A stretch of 64,000 bases of DNA, from the NCBI GenBank assembly GCA_038182865.1, contig CP116226.1:2790001-2854000 (forward strand), in the 5' to 3' direction. Below the pieces are notes generated by a model. That model saw only the letters and a list, made by a program, of their open reading frames with translations, was not told the origin of the DNA and ran no database searches. The stretch's first letter is position 1, and each line of letters begins with the position of its first letter. A program made the position numbers and the translations under genes. Below, piece by piece: positions 1 through 8,176 of this stretch. This DNA comes from Microbacterium enclense (lineage in GTDB: Bacteria > Actinomycetota > Actinomycetes > Actinomycetales > Microbacteriaceae).

Positions 1-156
1 TCGCAGCTGCCCCGCGCCGAGCGCGCCGTCCTCATCGCGACCGCGGAGGTGATCCCCGCGTTCGGGGGCTGGGTCGCCGTGGCCGCGGCCGACCTCGGCG
101 TCGAGGTGCTCGTGTACGACGACGACGTGGTCCGCCCCCTGCGCGCGACGACCTGA
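1..156 (+). CDS. 3' end of an unrecognised CDS (partial)
   Basis: Frame 1 is open from the window edge to TGA at 154-156 and encodes about 51 residues, ending LVYDDDVVRPLRATT. It is Ala/Val rich with a hydrophobic GGWVAVAAADLGVEVLVY stretch. The start lies outside the window and I do not recognise the family. The codon use (GC-rich third positions) fits a real gene. Its last codons lie inside a 21-bp sequence that is repeated 56 bp downstream. Confidence 0.55.
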   Translation, partial: SQLPRAERAVLIATAEVIPAFGGWVAVAAADLGVEVLVYDDDVVRPLRATT

Positions 157-213
157 CAGGGCGACCTGCAGCCGACGCGGTGCTCCGGTCTGCCCTGCGC
201 GCGACGGCCTGAC
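137..213. repeat. 21-bp near-perfect direct repeat across a stop codon
   Basis: The sequence CCCTGCGCGCGACGACCTGA at 137-156, plus the following C, recurs at 193-213 with one mismatch (ACGACC to ACGGCC). The first copy contains the last codons and stop of the left partial gene. Downstream is a short palindrome, GACGTTTACGTC, at about 212-223. The rest of 157-380 holds no gene I can support. I looked there for an FMN riboswitch because of the operon that follows and did not find its conserved core. Confidence 0.5.
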
Positions 214-380
214 GACGTTTACGTCGCTGAAACACGCTGTGTCGCTTGGGCGCAACATGGCGTCGCTATCGTCGGTCGTGCAACCAGCGGACTCCGCGAA
301 GCAGGTCGAGAACTCGCTTCGCACGCTCTCCGCCATACCAGTAGCCGGCTTCCCGAGCCGTGCGCGATATGGAGGGCATC

Positions 381-1199
381 ATGACGTCAGCAGTGCACCT
401 GCGTTCCGTCGTCAAGCGGTACGGAACCGGCGAGAGTGCGATGACGGCCCTGTCCGGGGTCGACCTCTCGATCCGCCCCGGCCGATTCGTCAGTCTGATC
501 GGACCCAGCGGCTGCGGGAAGTCGACGCTGCTGCGGATCGTCGCGGGCCTCGAGCAGCCCGACTCCGGTGAAGCGCTCGTCCATGACGTCACGCCCCGAG
601 AGGCGTGCGCCGCGAAGCTGCTCGGTCTCGTTCCGCAGACCCCTGCTCTGCTGCCCTGGCTCGACGTGCGGGCGAACGTCACTCTTCCGCTCCGGGTGAA
701 CCGCTCGTCCGACCGTCGACGGCGTCGCATCCTCGACGAACGCGAGCAGTTGCCGCCCGTCGACGTCGATATCCTTCTCGACAAGGCCGGCCTGCGGGAT
801 GCCGTGCACAAGCTCCCCGCGCAGTTGTCCGGCGGCATGCAGCAACGGGCCGCGATCGTTCGAGCGTTCGCGCTGCGACCCGATGTGCTCCTGATGGACG
901 AGCCCTTCTCGGCGCTCGATGAGTTCACCCGCGAGAGCCTTCAGGACCAGCTGCTCGACCTCTGGGACGACCTGAAGACCACGGTGCTCTTCGTCACACA
1001 CTCGATCGCCGAGGCCGTGCGACTCTCCGACACCGTCGTCGTGATGGCTCCGCGGCCCGGGCGGATCGTCGATGTCATCGACATCGACCTGCCCAGGCCC
1101 CGGAACGCGCGACTGTTCGAAGAGAGCCGCTTCCACGCGTACGAAGATCTCATCCGCGAACGGTTGCATGACGCGGGGCATCTGACGGATGCGGCGTGA
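381..1199 (+). CDS. ABC transporter ATP-binding protein, SsuB/TauB/RibX-type importer
   Basis: A cytoplasmic ATPase of 272 aa that powers the importer formed with the next two genes. Visible motifs are Walker A GPSGCGKST (residues 41-49), Q-loop VPQTP (about 98), signature LSGGMQQR (about 153), Walker B LLMDEPFSALD (about 173) and the switch His in VTHS (about 210). This motif set is typical of nitrate, taurine, sulfonate and thiamine-precursor importers. I chose ATG 381 because GGAGGG lies 5 nt upstream; an in-frame ATG at 360 lacks a good ribosome site. It is the first gene of the 381-8817 operon, 13 bp before the permease. The substrate cannot be told from this subunit. Confidence 0.93.
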   Translation: MTSAVHLRSVVKRYGTGESAMTALSGVDLSIRPGRFVSLIGPSGCGKSTLLRIVAGLEQPDSGEALVHDVTPREACAAKLLGLVPQTPALLPWLDVRANVTLPLRVNRSSDRRRRRILDEREQLPPVDVDILLDKAGLRDAVHKLPAQLSGGMQQRAAIVRAFALRPDVLLMDEPFSALDEFTRESLQDQLLDLWDDLKTTVLFVTHSIAEAVRLSDTVVVMAPRPGRIVDVIDIDLPRPRNARLFEESRFHAYEDLIRERLHDAGHLTDAA

Positions 1200-1212
1200 G
1201 AGGGCGACGATC

Positions 1213-2076
1213 ATGAGTGCTCCCACCGCGACCACCGCCCCCGCCTCGCCGGTCGAGGCATCCGCGCCGATCGCCGCGCCATCCGCCGGCCGGACGCGTC
1301 GTCTTCGCGCGATCCTCAGCCCCCTCCACCCGTTCGTCTGGTTGCCGCTGGTGGTGACCCTGGCGGTTCTGGGGTTCGTGTGGGAACGCGTCGCCGAGAC
1401 GATGCCCTACCTGCTGCCGCCGCTTTCGGAGGTGGGAGAGACGCTCGTCTCCGATGCCGGCTACTACGTCGCCAACGCCGCGATCACCCTCGGCGAGGCA
1501 CTCGCGGGCTTGGGGATCGGTTTCGCCGCCGCCTTCCTCGTCGCCGTCCTGGTCAGCGAACTCCCCGTCGTACGCCGGGCCATCCTCCCGCTGGCGGTCG
1601 TCCTCAACGTCACCCCCATCGTGGCGATCGCTCCCGCGCTCGTGGTGGCGTTCGGGTTCGGCCCGCTGCCGAAGATCGTCATCGCCGCGTTGATCTGCTT
1701 CTTCCCCATCCTCATCAACACCGCGACGGGCCTGCGCTCGGTTCCTTCCCCGGTGATGCAGGTGTATCGGACGATCGACGCCTCGCGTTTCGAGATCCTC
1801 CTGTATCTGCGCGTGCCCAGTGCACTGCCGTACATCTTCGCCGCGCTGCGCATCGTGTTCCCCCTGTCGATCATCGGTGCCGTCGTCGCCGAGCTCTCGG
1901 CATCGGGCGCGATGGGAGGCCTCGGCACGGTGATCTCCGTGGCGTCGTCGATGAACCAGCTCGCGGTCGTCTACGCGTCGATTCTCGTTCTTGCGCTCCT
2001 CGGCATCCTGCTCCTCGGCGTCGTCGTGCTCGTCGAGCGCCGCGCCCTGCGCTGGCACGCCGCCGCGACGACCTGA
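1213..2076 (+). CDS. ABC transporter permease, binding-protein-dependent importer
   Basis: An integral membrane subunit of 287 aa. A variable Ala/Pro-rich N-terminus is followed by about six hydrophobic segments. The EAA loop, which contacts the ATPase, lies near residues 185-205 (RFEILLYLRVPSALPYIFAAL). Length and layout match SsuC/TauC/RibX-type permeases. ATG 1213 is preferred over the in-frame ATG 1189, which overlaps the ATPase stop, because GAGAGGG lies about 7 nt upstream of it. The downstream gene is the cognate binding protein after a 111-nt gap with no gene. Confidence 0.92.
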   Translation: MSAPTATTAPASPVEASAPIAAPSAGRTRRLRAILSPLHPFVWLPLVVTLAVLGFVWERVAETMPYLLPPLSEVGETLVSDAGYYVANAAITLGEALAGLGIGFAAAFLVAVLVSELPVVRRAILPLAVVLNVTPIVAIAPALVVAFGFGPLPKIVIAALICFFPILINTATGLRSVPSPVMQVYRTIDASRFEILLYLRVPSALPYIFAALRIVFPLSIIGAVVAELSASGAMGGLGTVISVASSMNQLAVVYASILVLALLGILLLGVVVLVERRALRWHAAATT

Positions 2077-2187
2077 CCTCGCCCGCCTCGAGGCCCTCGA
2101 CTCCCCGCGCGTCCGCGGCGGGGTGCTCCACCGTTCCGTCCTGCACCGATAACCCGGCTCCATCGACCCGAAATCAGGAGTATCCGC

Positions 2188-3297
2188 ATGAATGCACGTC
2201 CTCTCCGTCTCACCGCCGCCCTCGCCCTCACCGTCATGACGGCCGCCTCACTCGCAGCCTGCGCGAGCGGGGCCTCCACCTCGACGACGGAGGGCTCCGC
2301 CATCTCCTCCGCCCGCTGCGCGGAGAACAAGGATGCCGGCGCCATCACCTACCTGTCCGGTTACCAGTTCCAGTCGTCGGCCTCGATCCTCGAGTACATC
2401 GCCGCCGACAAGCTGGGCTATTTCGACGACCTCTGCCTCGACGTGCAGCTGCAGCCCGGCAGCGGGGACACGGCTCAGAACACCAAACTCCTCGCCAGCG
2501 GACAGGCCACCGTCTCCGCCGTCTCGCAGCAGGACGTCCTGCAGGCGCGGGCGAACGGCATCGACATCGTCGGGATCTCCTCGTACTCCGACGCAGGGCT
2601 CGACATCCTCATGACCAACCCCGACATCACCGCCCTGTCGCAGCTGAACGGGCAGGTCGTCGGTCACAAGGGCTACGTGCCCGCAACGGTGCGAGCGATG
2701 ATGGAGTCCCAGGGTGTCGATTGGAGTTCCCTCACCCTGGTCAAGCAGGGGTACGACCCCTCGGTGCTGCCCCGGCGACAGGACGGTCTCGCCGCCCTCA
2801 CCGGCTTCATCTCGAACGAGCCCAACCAGCTCGCCGCAGCGGGCGACGACGTCACCGTCTGGGAGCCCGTGACCTACGGCATCCCCGGATCGATCGGCGC
2901 GATGGCCGTCAACCCGACCTTCGCGAAGGAGCACCCCACCGCCGTGCAGGACGTGTTGCGGGCGGCTCTTCACGCCTACGCCTACTGCAGCGAGAGCGAC
3001 GAGCACACCCAGGAGTGCGTCGGCTACGCCAAGGAGCTCAGCGGAGCGACCTACGACACCGACCTCAACGCGAAGATCTGGTCGACCGAGACCTCCGTCA
3101 TCGCGGCCAACCCGCTCCCCGGCGCTCTCCCGCTCGGTGGCATCGACGAGGCCAATGTCGACGCCCTGCTGGCGATGCTGCAGAAGTACGAGATCGTGCC
3201 GGCCGACGTCACCTCGGCGCAGGCGGCAGAGGGCTTCGACGGATCGTTCGTCTCGGCCATCTACGACGGCGACACCCTCGTCTGGCCCGCTCCCTGA
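2188..3297 (+). CDS. ABC transporter substrate-binding lipoprotein, NMT1/THI5-like
   Basis: A 369-aa extracytoplasmic receptor anchored as a lipoprotein: basic N-terminus, hydrophobic core and lipobox LAAC with Cys25. The mature part has the NMT1/THI5 (SsuA/ThiY/RibY) type II periplasmic-binding fold, with YLSGYQFQSSASILEYIAAD then KLGYFDDL near the N-terminus and a run of SBP-like blocks. This family binds sulfonates, taurine, thiamine pyrimidine precursors or riboflavin (RibY). AGGAG lies 8 nt before ATG. The downstream flavin genes make a flavin or pyrimidine-like ligand attractive, but that is inference. Confidence 0.9.
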   Translation: MNARPLRLTAALALTVMTAASLAACASGASTSTTEGSAISSARCAENKDAGAITYLSGYQFQSSASILEYIAADKLGYFDDLCLDVQLQPGSGDTAQNTKLLASGQATVSAVSQQDVLQARANGIDIVGISSYSDAGLDILMTNPDITALSQLNGQVVGHKGYVPATVRAMMESQGVDWSSLTLVKQGYDPSVLPRRQDGLAALTGFISNEPNQLAAAGDDVTVWEPVTYGIPGSIGAMAVNPTFAKEHPTAVQDVLRAALHAYAYCSESDEHTQECVGYAKELSGATYDTDLNAKIWSTETSVIAANPLPGALPLGGIDEANVDALLAMLQKYEIVPADVTSAQAAEGFDGSFVSAIYDGDTLVWPAP

Positions 3298-3304
3298 CCC
3301 CTCT

Positions 3305-3328
3305 CCCCGGGGGCTGCGGCCCCCGGGG
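3305..3328 (+). promoter_or_regulatory. GC-rich intra-operon hairpin after the binding-protein gene
   Basis: A perfect 10-bp stem (CCCCGGGGGC / GCCCCCGGGG) around a TGCG loop lies just after the binding-protein stop, without a T tract. Such hairpins often protect the mRNA of abundant binding proteins or partly attenuate downstream genes. The next gene starts 32 nt later with its own AAAGG ribosome site. Confidence 0.6.
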
Positions 3329-3360
3329 ACCCCTCCTCGCCGCGAAGAAAGGTCCCACCC

Positions 3361-4422
3361 ATGGCAGCCAAAGAGTACGGCGTGTTCCTCCCGATCGGTA
3401 ACGGCGGCTGGATGCTCTCCGAGACGGCCCCGCACCCCGAGGCGTCCTACGCCTGGAACAGACGAGCCGCCGTGCACGCCGATCGCATCGGGCTCGACTT
3501 CGTCATGTCGATGGCCAAGTGGCGTGGCTTCGGGGGAACGACCGATCACTGGGGGCGGTCCTTGGAGTCGATGACGATGATGGCGGCCCTCGCCGAGGCC
3601 ACCGAGAACGTCAAGATCTGGGCGACCATGCACGCGAACGTTCACAACCCCGCGATCGCGGCGAAGATGTTCACGACCCTGCAGGACATCTCCGGCGGCC
3701 GCGCCGGAATGAACGTCGTCAACGGCTCGTACGCCGCGGAGTTCGCGCAGTTCGGCGAGTGGGACACCTCGCTCACTCACGACGACCGCTACGACCTCGC
3801 CGAGAAGTGGACCGAAGCGGTGACACGCCTGTGGAGCGAGGACAGCGTGACGATGCAGACGCCCTACTTCGACCTCGTCGACTGTGAGTCGCGCCCGCAC
3901 CCGGACACGCGGCCGACCATCATCTCGGCCGGGCGCAGCGACGCCGCTCGCGCCTTCCAAGCCCGGTTCGCCGACGGGGCCTTCCTGGCCAGCGACAGCC
4001 TCGACGAGATGCGCGAGCTGTCCGACGACGTGCACGAGCGGGCGCGGGCGCTCGGTCGCGAGTGCAAGACCTATTCGATGCTGACGGTCGTGCAGGACGA
4101 CACCGACGCCGCCGCGGCCGAGAAGGTCGCGCAGTGGGGCGCGGGCCTCGACCGTGAGGCGCTCGCGCTCATGCGCGCCTCGTGGGGCATCGCCGAGGAG
4201 CAGGCGCGGGCGTGGGCGGCGGATGCCGTAGGCGAAGCGGCATTCCAGACCCCCTACGTCGCCGGGTCGGCGGCGACCATCACCGAGCACATCCGTTACA
4301 TCGTGGCGGAGGCGCACCTCGACGGACTCATGCTCATCTTCCCGGAGTACGACGGCGACATGGTGCTCTTCGGTGAGACGGTGCTGCCCGCTCTGCGCGC
4401 GATCGACAGGGGAGAGCGATGA
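3361..4422 (+). CDS. RutA-like flavin-dependent monooxygenase (LLM class)
   Basis: A 353-aa bacterial-luciferase-like (TIM barrel) monooxygenase that uses reduced FMN and O2. The N-terminus GVFLPIGNGGWMLSETAP and the block KWRGFGG-T-HW-SLESMTMMAAL closely track E. coli RutA, the pyrimidine oxygenase that opens uracil at the N3-C4 amide. Later motifs (ISGGRAGMNVVNGSY, ISAGRSDAARAFQA) fit the same family, which also includes SsuD and SfnG. It is slightly shorter than RutA (about 380). It overlaps the RutB-like gene by ATGA, which repeats the rutAB order. In this operon a fused uracil ring, as in lumichrome, is a plausible substrate; uracil itself or a sulfonate remain alternatives. Confidence 0.85.
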   Translation: MAAKEYGVFLPIGNGGWMLSETAPHPEASYAWNRRAAVHADRIGLDFVMSMAKWRGFGGTTDHWGRSLESMTMMAALAEATENVKIWATMHANVHNPAIAAKMFTTLQDISGGRAGMNVVNGSYAAEFAQFGEWDTSLTHDDRYDLAEKWTEAVTRLWSEDSVTMQTPYFDLVDCESRPHPDTRPTIISAGRSDAARAFQARFADGAFLASDSLDEMRELSDDVHERARALGRECKTYSMLTVVQDDTDAAAAEKVAQWGAGLDREALALMRASWGIAEEQARAWAADAVGEAAFQTPYVAGSAATITEHIRYIVAEAHLDGLMLIFPEYDGDMVLFGETVLPALRAIDRGER

Positions 4423-5072
4423 ACCCCCTTCGCCGCAACCAAGACGACTTCCTGCGCTCGCGCGCCGGGCGACCCGCGCTGATCGTGGTCGACGTGCAAC
4501 GCGACTTCGCCGATCCCGAACGTCTGAGCGAGTACGGCCTCACCGACGACGTGTTCGTCGCGCTCGCCGCGGCGGTCGAGCGAATCGGCGACCTCGTGGC
4601 CGCAGCGCGACAGGCCGGTGTGCCGGTGTTCTGGGTCGAGCTGGGCAGCGACCCCGACCACCCGTGGCGATCGAGCCGGTGGCTGAGATCGGGCGACGTC
4701 TCACCGGTCGAGGGGGAGCCCTGCGTGGTGGGCACCGACGGTGCGGAGTGGTTCGGTGTCGCCCCCGCGCTCGGTGAACAGCGGGTCGTGAAGACCGGAT
4801 ACAGCGGCTTCTTCGGCACCGACCTCGCCGAGCGGCTGCGAGCCGACGGCGTCGGGTGGGTCAGCGTGTGCGGGGTCACGACCGAGTGCTGCGTCGCGGC
4901 GACCGCGCAGGATGCGATGCAGGCGGATTGGCCTGTCGTCGTGCCCGCCGACGCGACCGCGGCGTACGAGACCCCCCTCCACGAGGCCGCGCTGACCGCG
5001 CTCGCGCTGAACGTCGCCCTCGTGACATCCGTCGACGAAGTCGTCTCGCTCTGGGCGGGGGGCGACGCGTGA
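4419..5072 (+). CDS. RutB-like cysteine hydrolase (isochorismatase superfamily)
   Basis: A 217-aa cytoplasmic amidohydrolase. The catalytic triad is visible: Asp25 in LIVVDVQRDF, Lys125 in VVKTGYSGFFGT and Cys158 in CGVTTECCV. RutB hydrolyses (peroxy)ureidoacrylate to release carbamate, and the triad spacing, length and position directly after a RutA-like gene all fit that role. ATG 4419 overlaps the upstream stop (ATGA) and the end overlaps the next start (GTGA), so translation is probably coupled. Nicotinamidase-like or N-carbamoyl amidase activity cannot be excluded from sequence alone. Confidence 0.85.
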   Translation: MNPLRRNQDDFLRSRAGRPALIVVDVQRDFADPERLSEYGLTDDVFVALAAAVERIGDLVAAARQAGVPVFWVELGSDPDHPWRSSRWLRSGDVSPVEGEPCVVGTDGAEWFGVAPALGEQRVVKTGYSGFFGTDLAERLRADGVGWVSVCGVTTECCVAATAQDAMQADWPVVVPADATAAYETPLHEAALTALALNVALVTSVDEVVSLWAGGDA

Positions 5073-6403
5073 GCGGGATGCACGTGGCGTACGACCTGTC
5101 GTTCACCCATACCGAGGGGCGCTGGAATCAGCCGGGGTCGTGGGCCGGGACGGCGTTTCCCGACCTGCGCCTCTTCGCCGAGATCGCGTCCGCCGCGGAA
5201 CGCGCCGGCGTCGACATGCTGTTCTTCGGCGACGGCTCCGGAATCCCGAACACGTGGCGCGGTTCGCTGGACACGGCTGTCGAGCTCGGCATCCAGTGGC
5301 CGCGTCACGACATGGCCCCCGTGATCGCGGCGCTGGCGATGTCGACGACTCGCATCGGGTTCGGGCTGACCTACTCCTCGACCTTCCTGCATCCTTTCTA
5401 CGTCGCTCGGCTGCTGAACTCCCTCGACCACGTCACCCAGGGGCGTATCGCCTTCAACGTGGTCGCCTCGACGCGGGGAGCGGATGCCGCCAACTACGGC
5501 TACGCGAGCTTGACGGATCACGGCGAACGGTACGAGCGCATGGAGGAGTTCGTCGAGGTCTGCCAGTCGCTCTGGGACTCGGTCGAAGCGGACGCGATCG
5601 TCGCCGACCCCGAGACGGGACGGTTCGCCGACCCGAGCAAAGTGCACGCGATCGATCATGCCGGTGCGCACTTCACGGTGCGTGGGCCCCTGTCGGCGGT
5701 GCCGAGCCCCCAGGGACACCCCGTCCTGGTCCAGGCGGGAAACAGCCCCCGGGGCATCGCCGCCTCGGCGCGGTTCGCCGACGTCGTCTTCGGTTTCGGG
5801 GCGAACCTCGCCGGTCAGCAGCGCCACCGTCGGGAGCTCGATGCGGCGCTCGTCGCCAACGGTCGTGATGCCGAGGGGGTCGGCATCCTGTGGGCCACCC
5901 AGGCCATCGTCGGGCGGACGCCCGCCGAGGCCGCCGCCCGTCGTGACGCAGCGCTGGAGTTCTGGACCCCGGAGGCGGTCGGAGTGATGCTGTCCCACAA
6001 CGCCGGGTTCGACTTCTCGCGTCTGCCCGAGACCTTCCGCCTGGGGGAACTGCACGAAGAGATCGTGCGGGCGAACGCGAGTCCCGCCGGCTTCGTCGGA
6101 GGTCTCGTGCAGACCCTGGGCGCCGAGACGCAGATGACGAGAGCCGAGTTCTTCGAGCGGGGCTTCCTCGCGGCATCCGGGATGGATCACACCCTCGTCG
6201 GCGACGCGGCGCAGGTGGCCGACCACCTCGAGGAGAACTTCGCGGCGACGGGTGAGCGAGGCGGCTACATGCTGTCGAGCCCGGCAGCGGCGCCGTCGGG
6301 CTTCCAGGACTTCAGCGAACTCCTCGTCCCGGAGCTGCGCCGGCGCGGCGCGCTCGCGCCGATGTACGCCGGCCGCACCCTTCGCGAGAACCTGGCGGTC
6401 TGA
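5069..6403 (+). CDS. NtaA/SnaA/DszA-family flavin monooxygenase, candidate riboflavin lyase (RcaE-like)
   Basis: A 444-aa LLM-class monooxygenase of the nitrilotriacetate/DszA branch. Evidence includes the long loop after FFGDGSGIPNTWRGS, LTYSSTFLHPFYVARLLNSLDH, GRIAFNVVAS and HPVLVQAGNSPRG. Enzymes of this branch use FMNH2 from a separate reductase to cleave C-N or C-S bonds. The riboflavin lyase RcaE described from Microbacterium maritypicum belongs to the same broad family; identity with it is inferred from context, not shown. GTG 5069 overlaps the upstream stop and has a G-rich ribosome site; ATG 5078 is the alternative start. The riboflavin kinase fusion follows after one base. Confidence 0.82.
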   Translation: MSGMHVAYDLSFTHTEGRWNQPGSWAGTAFPDLRLFAEIASAAERAGVDMLFFGDGSGIPNTWRGSLDTAVELGIQWPRHDMAPVIAALAMSTTRIGFGLTYSSTFLHPFYVARLLNSLDHVTQGRIAFNVVASTRGADAANYGYASLTDHGERYERMEEFVEVCQSLWDSVEADAIVADPETGRFADPSKVHAIDHAGAHFTVRGPLSAVPSPQGHPVLVQAGNSPRGIAASARFADVVFGFGANLAGQQRHRRELDAALVANGRDAEGVGILWATQAIVGRTPAEAAARRDAALEFWTPEAVGVMLSHNAGFDFSRLPETFRLGELHEEIVRANASPAGFVGGLVQTLGAETQMTRAEFFERGFLAASGMDHTLVGDAAQVADHLEENFAATGERGGYMLSSPAAAPSGFQDFSELLVPELRRRGALAPMYAGRTLRENLAV

Positions 6404-6404
6404 G

Positions 6405-8168
6405 GTGGCGGCGACGATCGGTGCCCGGCGCGAGTGGCTGGCGCTCGCGACCCTGTGCGCGGGCTTCTTCATGCTGCTGCTGGACAGCACCATCACTTCG
6501 GTCGCCCTGCCCGACATCGCTGCCGAACTCGGCATGAGTGCATCCGCGGTGCTGTGGGTGAACAGCAGTTACCTCCTGGCCTACTCGGTTCCTCTGCTCG
6601 TCGCCGGGCGCGTGGGGGACCGGTACGGCCACCGGCGGTTGTTCGTCGGGGGGCTTTCGGTGTTCGTGCTCGGCTCACTGCTGTGCGCGATCGCTCCGAC
6701 CGCGACCTGGCTGGTCGTCTGGCGCGGTCTGCAGGGACTGGGAGCGGCGTTGATGACGCCGCAGTGTCTGGCGATCATCCGGACGCATTTCCAGCCGCCG
6801 CGTCTCGCGCTGGCACTGGGCCTCTGGGGGTCCATCGGCGGGGTCGCCGCCGCAGCGGGACCCCTGCTGGGCGGTCTGCTCGTGCAGACGTGGGACTGGA
6901 GGGCCATCTTCGCCGTGAACCTTCCGATCGGCGTGCTCACCCTCGGGGCGGCTCTCCTCTTCCTCCCGGCATCCTCGCGGGTCGCCGTGCCCCTCGCCCC
7001 GTGGGCGATCGTGCTCAACGCGGCGGGCGGCGCCGCCTTCGTCCTCGGGGTGCACGGTCTCGACGAGGCCGCCGCCGATGTGTGGGGGGTGCCGCGCGTC
7101 GTCTGGGCGGTCGCCGGAATCGCTCTGGTCGTCGCGGTCGTGTTCCTGCAACGTCGGCGGGGAGACGCGGCGCTCCTCCCGGTGCGCCTGCTGCGCGAGC
7201 GCTCCTTCGTCGTGGCGTCGACGGGGGCCGCCGCGTCCGCCTTCGCGGTCGGTTCGGCGGCCGTGCCGGTGATGCTGGTGGTGCAGACCGAGCGCGGGCT
7301 GAGTGTGGGGGCGGCGTCATTGCTGTTGGTTCCGATGGGGGTGGTGTGCATCGTGGGCGCACCGCTCGCCGCGCGTTGCAACAACCGGCGCGGTCTGAGG
7401 TTCGTGGGCCTGATCGGTGGGACGTCCCTGGTGGTCTCGATCGCGGCGACGGCGCTCCTGGTCGCGGTCGGCGCACCCCTGTGGACCGTGGCCGTCTCAT
7501 TCGCCGCGTTCGGCATCGCGAACTCCTTCGTCTGGTCTCCGTTGTCGATCAGCGCGGTCTCGACCGTGCCCGCGTCGCTGCTCGGCGCGGCCTCCGGGGC
7601 CTTCAACGCGATCAAGCAGGGCGGGGCCGTCGTCGGGTCGGCCGCCACGGCGCTCGTCCTCAGCTTCGGATCCAGCACCGCGGCTCTCGCGATGCTCGCG
7701 GGGGTGTCGCTGATCGCCGTCGTCGCCGCCGCGGGGCTGTCGACCGATCGGGGCGGCGATCCGACGCGGGTTCTGCGCGGAGAGGTCGTCCACGGTGCCG
7801 GTCGCGGCCGGGGGCTGTCCTACCCGACGGCGAACCTTCGCCTGGATGCCGACAGCGCGCTGCCGGCCGACGGGGTGTACGCGGGATGGTTCCGGGAACG
7901 CTCCTGGCCGGCGGAACGACCCGCCCTCGTGTCGGTCGGGACGAACGAGACCTTCACCGACGGCGAGCGGCGCGTGGAGGTTCATGTGCTCGACTTCGAC
8001 GGCGACCTGTACGGCCTGCACGCAGCCGTCCGCGTCGAACAGCGACTGCGCTCTCAGCGTCGGTACCCCGACGCGGGCACGCTCATCGAGGCGATGCGCG
8101 GTGACGAGCGGGCGATCCGGGCGCGGTTGGCGCCCGGGCACGAACACGCGAGAGGAACGGGCGATTGA
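6405..8168 (+). CDS. MFS transporter fused to a riboflavin kinase domain
   Basis: A 587-aa fusion. Residues 1 to about 445 are a DHA2-type (EmrB/QacA) major facilitator, with motif LLLDSTITSVALPDIAAEL, GRVGDRYGHRR and about 13-14 hydrophobic segments. Residues about 450-575 are a complete flavokinase domain: GRGLSYPTANL (the PTAN motif), PADGVYAGWF, VSVGTNETF and VEVHVLDFDGDLYG with the catalytic-position Glu. The kinase would lie in the cytoplasm and convert incoming riboflavin to FMN, trapping it. GTG 6405 starts 1 nt after the upstream stop. Housekeeping RibF has an FAD synthetase half instead; here that half is replaced by a transporter. I know of no standard family with this architecture. 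Confidence 0.9.
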   Translation: MAATIGARREWLALATLCAGFFMLLLDSTITSVALPDIAAELGMSASAVLWVNSSYLLAYSVPLLVAGRVGDRYGHRRLFVGGLSVFVLGSLLCAIAPTATWLVVWRGLQGLGAALMTPQCLAIIRTHFQPPRLALALGLWGSIGGVAAAAGPLLGGLLVQTWDWRAIFAVNLPIGVLTLGAALLFLPASSRVAVPLAPWAIVLNAAGGAAFVLGVHGLDEAAADVWGVPRVVWAVAGIALVVAVVFLQRRRGDAALLPVRLLRERSFVVASTGAAASAFAVGSAAVPVMLVVQTERGLSVGAASLLLVPMGVVCIVGAPLAARCNNRRGLRFVGLIGGTSLVVSIAATALLVAVGAPLWTVAVSFAAFGIANSFVWSPLSISAVSTVPASLLGAASGAFNAIKQGGAVVGSAATALVLSFGSSTAALAMLAGVSLIAVVAAAGLSTDRGGDPTRVLRGEVVHGAGRGRGLSYPTANLRLDADSALPADGVYAGWFRERSWPAERPALVSVGTNETFTDGERRVEVHVLDFDGDLYGLHAAVRVEQRLRSQRRYPDAGTLIEAMRGDERAIRARLAPGHEHARGTGD

Positions 8169-8176
8169 GAAGTGTC

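Noticed and set aside
157..380. FMN riboswitch in front of the flavin operon
   Set aside because: I looked for the conserved RFN core and pairing helices and did not see them; only a short palindrome and a ribosome site are present.
2248..4317. 689-codon minus-strand frame across the binding protein and RutA-like genes
   Set aside because: It spans two well supported genes and an intergenic hairpin on the other strand; composition is typical of a shadow frame.
381..5072. Reading the first operon as a plain sulfonate or taurine operon
   Set aside because: The LLM enzyme looks closer to RutA than SsuD and the flavin kinase and RutB-like genes are not part of sulfonate operons; kept only as an alternative.
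5069..5077. The NtaA-like start as firmly ATG 5078
   Set aside because: GTG 5069 has better ribosome-site spacing and the GTGA overlap seen elsewhere in the operon, though ATG 5078 cannot be excluded.
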